Assembly (NCBI GenBank): GCA_030040815.1
Contig: JASHSZ010000313.1
Location: 1-7,368, forward strand
Reading direction: 5' to 3'
Source: Streptosporangiaceae bacterium
GTDB lineage: Bacteria > Actinomycetota > Actinomycetes > Streptosporangiales > Streptosporangiaceae
Length of the DNA stretch: 7,368 nucleotides
Positions 6,525 to 7,368 of the stretch are shown here, in pieces. Both the position numbers and the translations under genes were made by a program. Each line of letters opens with the position of its first letter. Within the stretch, counting starts at the first letter, position 1. The notes beneath the pieces were generated by a model. The model was given only the letters and a program-made list of their open reading frames with translations. It did no database searches and was not told the origin of the DNA.

Positions 6525-6576
6525 CTGCGACCCCGGTCGGCCACAGGTGGGGGCCGGCGCATGACCGCGACCGCGG
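6515..6576 (+). repeat. Direct repeat of a 22-nt ATG-containing segment, 40-nt period
   Basis: Positions 6515-6536 and 6555-6576 match at 20 of 22 bases; the differences fall at 6525/6565 and 6533/6573. Each copy holds GGCGCATGAC, so the end of the phosphatase gene, including its ATGA, is partly duplicated just downstream. The 18 nt between copies include AGGTGGGGG, a possible ribosome site ahead of the second ATG (6561). That ATG opens a 78-codon frame ending at 6797, inside the thioredoxin gene, which I do not regard as an established gene. Confidence 0.6.
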
Positions 6577-6634
6577 CCCGGCGGGCGGCGGGAGCCGAAC
6601 CTCCCGGCGTTCCCCCCTGGTTGCCCCGCGGTGA
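6521..6634 (+). CDS. Very small ORF (37 aa) overlapping the phosphatase stop; doubtful
   Basis: The frame starts at the ATG of an ATGA overlap with the phosphatase gene, the same arrangement as at three other junctions in this window, so ribosomes ending the phosphatase could reinitiate here. The product would be Arg/Pro/Gly-rich, with no domain, membrane segment or signal peptide. G/C at third positions is high (32 of 37 sense codons), but the local DNA is GC-rich in every frame, so this is weak support. A second ATG in a nearly identical context lies 40 nt downstream in another frame. It may be a chance ORF. Confidence 0.22.
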   Translation: MTATPVGHRWGPAHDRDRGPAGGGSRTSRRSPLVAPR

Positions 6635-6678
6635 CCGGTGGGGTTTCACCGCCCCGGCGTCACGTTCAGGTACACAGT

Positions 6679-6697
6679 CGGGCACAATAGGTGCCCG
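6679..6697 (+). promoter_or_regulatory. Perfect inverted repeat (7-bp arms) in the leader of the TlpA-like gene
   Basis: CGGGCAC (6679-6685) and GTGCCCG (6691-6697) pair perfectly around the loop AATAG. The A/T-rich loop stands out in a GC-rich spacer and lies 28 nt before the GTG start. It could be an operator straddling a promoter, or an RNA hairpin affecting translation. There is no T tract, so an intrinsic terminator is unlikely by the classical model, although actinobacterial terminators can lack one. Confidence 0.45.
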
Positions 6698-6724
6698 TAC
6701 TACTGCCTGTAGGAGATCGATCTG

Positions 6725-7330
6725 GTGTATCGCGTCGCAGCTCCGCGCCGCCCGCTGCTGCTCGCCGCTGTCGCGGTGGCCGCGGTGCTGGCGGTGACAG
6801 GCTGCGACGGTGGCGCCATCGGCGCGGACACGCCGGCCAGCAGCGGCCAGAGCTTCGTCAGCCACAGCTACTCCTCGACGTTCTATCAGCCTGGCCACCG
6901 TCCGGTCGCGCCAGCGGTGTCGGGCACGACGGTAGCCGGCAAGCACCTGAGCCTCGCCGCCTACCGCGGGGATACCGTCGTGCTGAACTTCTGGGGCTCG
7001 TGGTGTGCGCCGTGCCGGGCTGAGGCACCCGCGCTCGGCCAGCTGGCGCGGCAGCTGCACTCCCGCGGCGTCCGCTTCGTTGGCGTCGACATCAGGGACG
7101 AGCCCGACAGCGCGCTGGCGTTCATGCAGCAGTTCAACGTGGACTACCCGAGCATCAGCGATCCGAGCGACGAGATCGCGCTGGAATTCCGCACCACCGT
7201 GCCGCCCGCCGACATCCCGACCACGCTGGTCATCGACCGTGACGGACGCATCGCCGACCGCATCTTCGGCGCGTCCAGCTACTCCGAGCTGCTCTCGGTA
7301 ATCGACCAGGTAATAGGGCGGCAGGCATGA
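6725..7330 (+). CDS. TlpA/ResA-like lipoprotein thioredoxin for cytochrome c maturation
   Basis: The protein has 201 residues. A basic start and hydrophobic run (11-24) end in the lipobox V-T-G-C with Cys27, so the enzyme should be anchored on the outer membrane face. A Ser/Tyr-rich linker (about 30-60) leads to the thioredoxin fold: VVLNFWGSWCAPCRAEAP with redox pair C94/C97, VRFVGVDIRDEP, an insertion QQFNVDYPSISD typical of the TlpA/ResA group, and the cis-proline segment ADIPTTLVIDRDGRI. Such proteins reduce the haem-binding cysteines of apocytochrome c, taking electrons from CcdA. The GTG start has TAGGAG with 9 nt spacing to it, and the in-frame TAG at 6710-6712 rules out a longer form. 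The stop overlaps the next start by ATGA. A general extracytoplasmic disulfide reductase is the main alternative. Confidence 0.93.
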   Translation: MYRVAAPRRPLLLAAVAVAAVLAVTGCDGGAIGADTPASSGQSFVSHSYSSTFYQPGHRPVAPAVSGTTVAGKHLSLAAYRGDTVVLNFWGSWCAPCRAEAPALGQLARQLHSRGVRFVGVDIRDEPDSALAFMQQFNVDYPSISDPSDEIALEFRTTVPPADIPTTLVIDRDGRIADRIFGASSYSELLSVIDQVIGRQA

Positions 7331-7368
7331 CATCGACCGAGAGCGCCGCGACGCAGGCGGCGAGCGGG
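7327..7368 (+). CDS. Start of the next gene, probably cytochrome c biogenesis protein CcdA (14 codons)
   Basis: An ATG within the ATGA overlap with the thioredoxin gene opens a frame that reaches the window edge, beginning MTSTESAATQAASG. The preceding AGGGCGG serves as a plausible ribosome site. Nothing in these residues identifies a family. The CcdA assignment rests only on my memory that ccdA, which passes electrons across the membrane to TlpA/ResA-type proteins, follows this gene in related genomes. Confidence 0.6.
   Translation, partial: MTSTESAATQAASG

Noticed and set aside
6561..6797. 78-codon frame from the second duplicated ATG
   Set aside because: Despite a possible ribosome site, it overlaps the thioredoxin gene by 73 nt, loses G/C third-position bias after about 33 codons and has no domain.

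Overview
The window comes from a high-GC Gram-positive chromosome, almost certainly an actinomycete (Streptomyces-like or a related mycelial order). The basis is strong G/C bias at third codon positions on the right side, GTG starts, repeated ATGA stop/start overlaps, and the gene order hemL - histidine phosphatase - TlpA-like thioredoxin - next gene. From memory this order is typical of actinobacteria, with the cytochrome c maturation genes (ccdA, resB, ccsB) following. No species can be named from the sequence.

The left half (1 to about 3177) is read on the minus strand and looks like part of an extracellular polysaccharide locus. In transcription order it holds a membrane GT2 glycosyltransferase with D/DDD/ED/QRERW motifs (3177-1489), then a lipoprotein with a GH113-like glycosidase barrel that overlaps it by ATGA (1492-329). 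After a 176-nt gap comes the N-terminus of a UDP-glucose 6-dehydrogenase-type enzyme that runs off the window (152-1). Synthase, surface-anchored hydrolase and sugar-nucleotide supply suggest a polymer-making module. The glycan is unknown. Base composition here is visibly less GC-rich than in the right half.

The middle (3178-3870) is a gap of about 690 nt between divergent genes. I see no RNA gene and no convincing intact ORF in it. It holds some short inverted repeats, a weak promoter-like box and possible decayed coding sequence.

The right half (3871-7368) is read on the plus strand. It holds a small Prim-Pol-fold protein whose catalytic acids appear lost, hemL (tetrapyrrole synthesis) overlapping it by ATGA, a histidine phosphatase probably with its own promoter, a 200-nt spacer with a duplicated ATG-containing segment and a hairpin, a TlpA/ResA-like lipoprotein thioredoxin, and the first 14 codons of the next gene (probably ccdA). 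Together these link 5-aminolevulinate formation to haem attachment on exported c-type cytochromes.

The most interesting items are the GT2 plus GH lipoprotein module and the apparently inactivated primase fold coupled to hemL.
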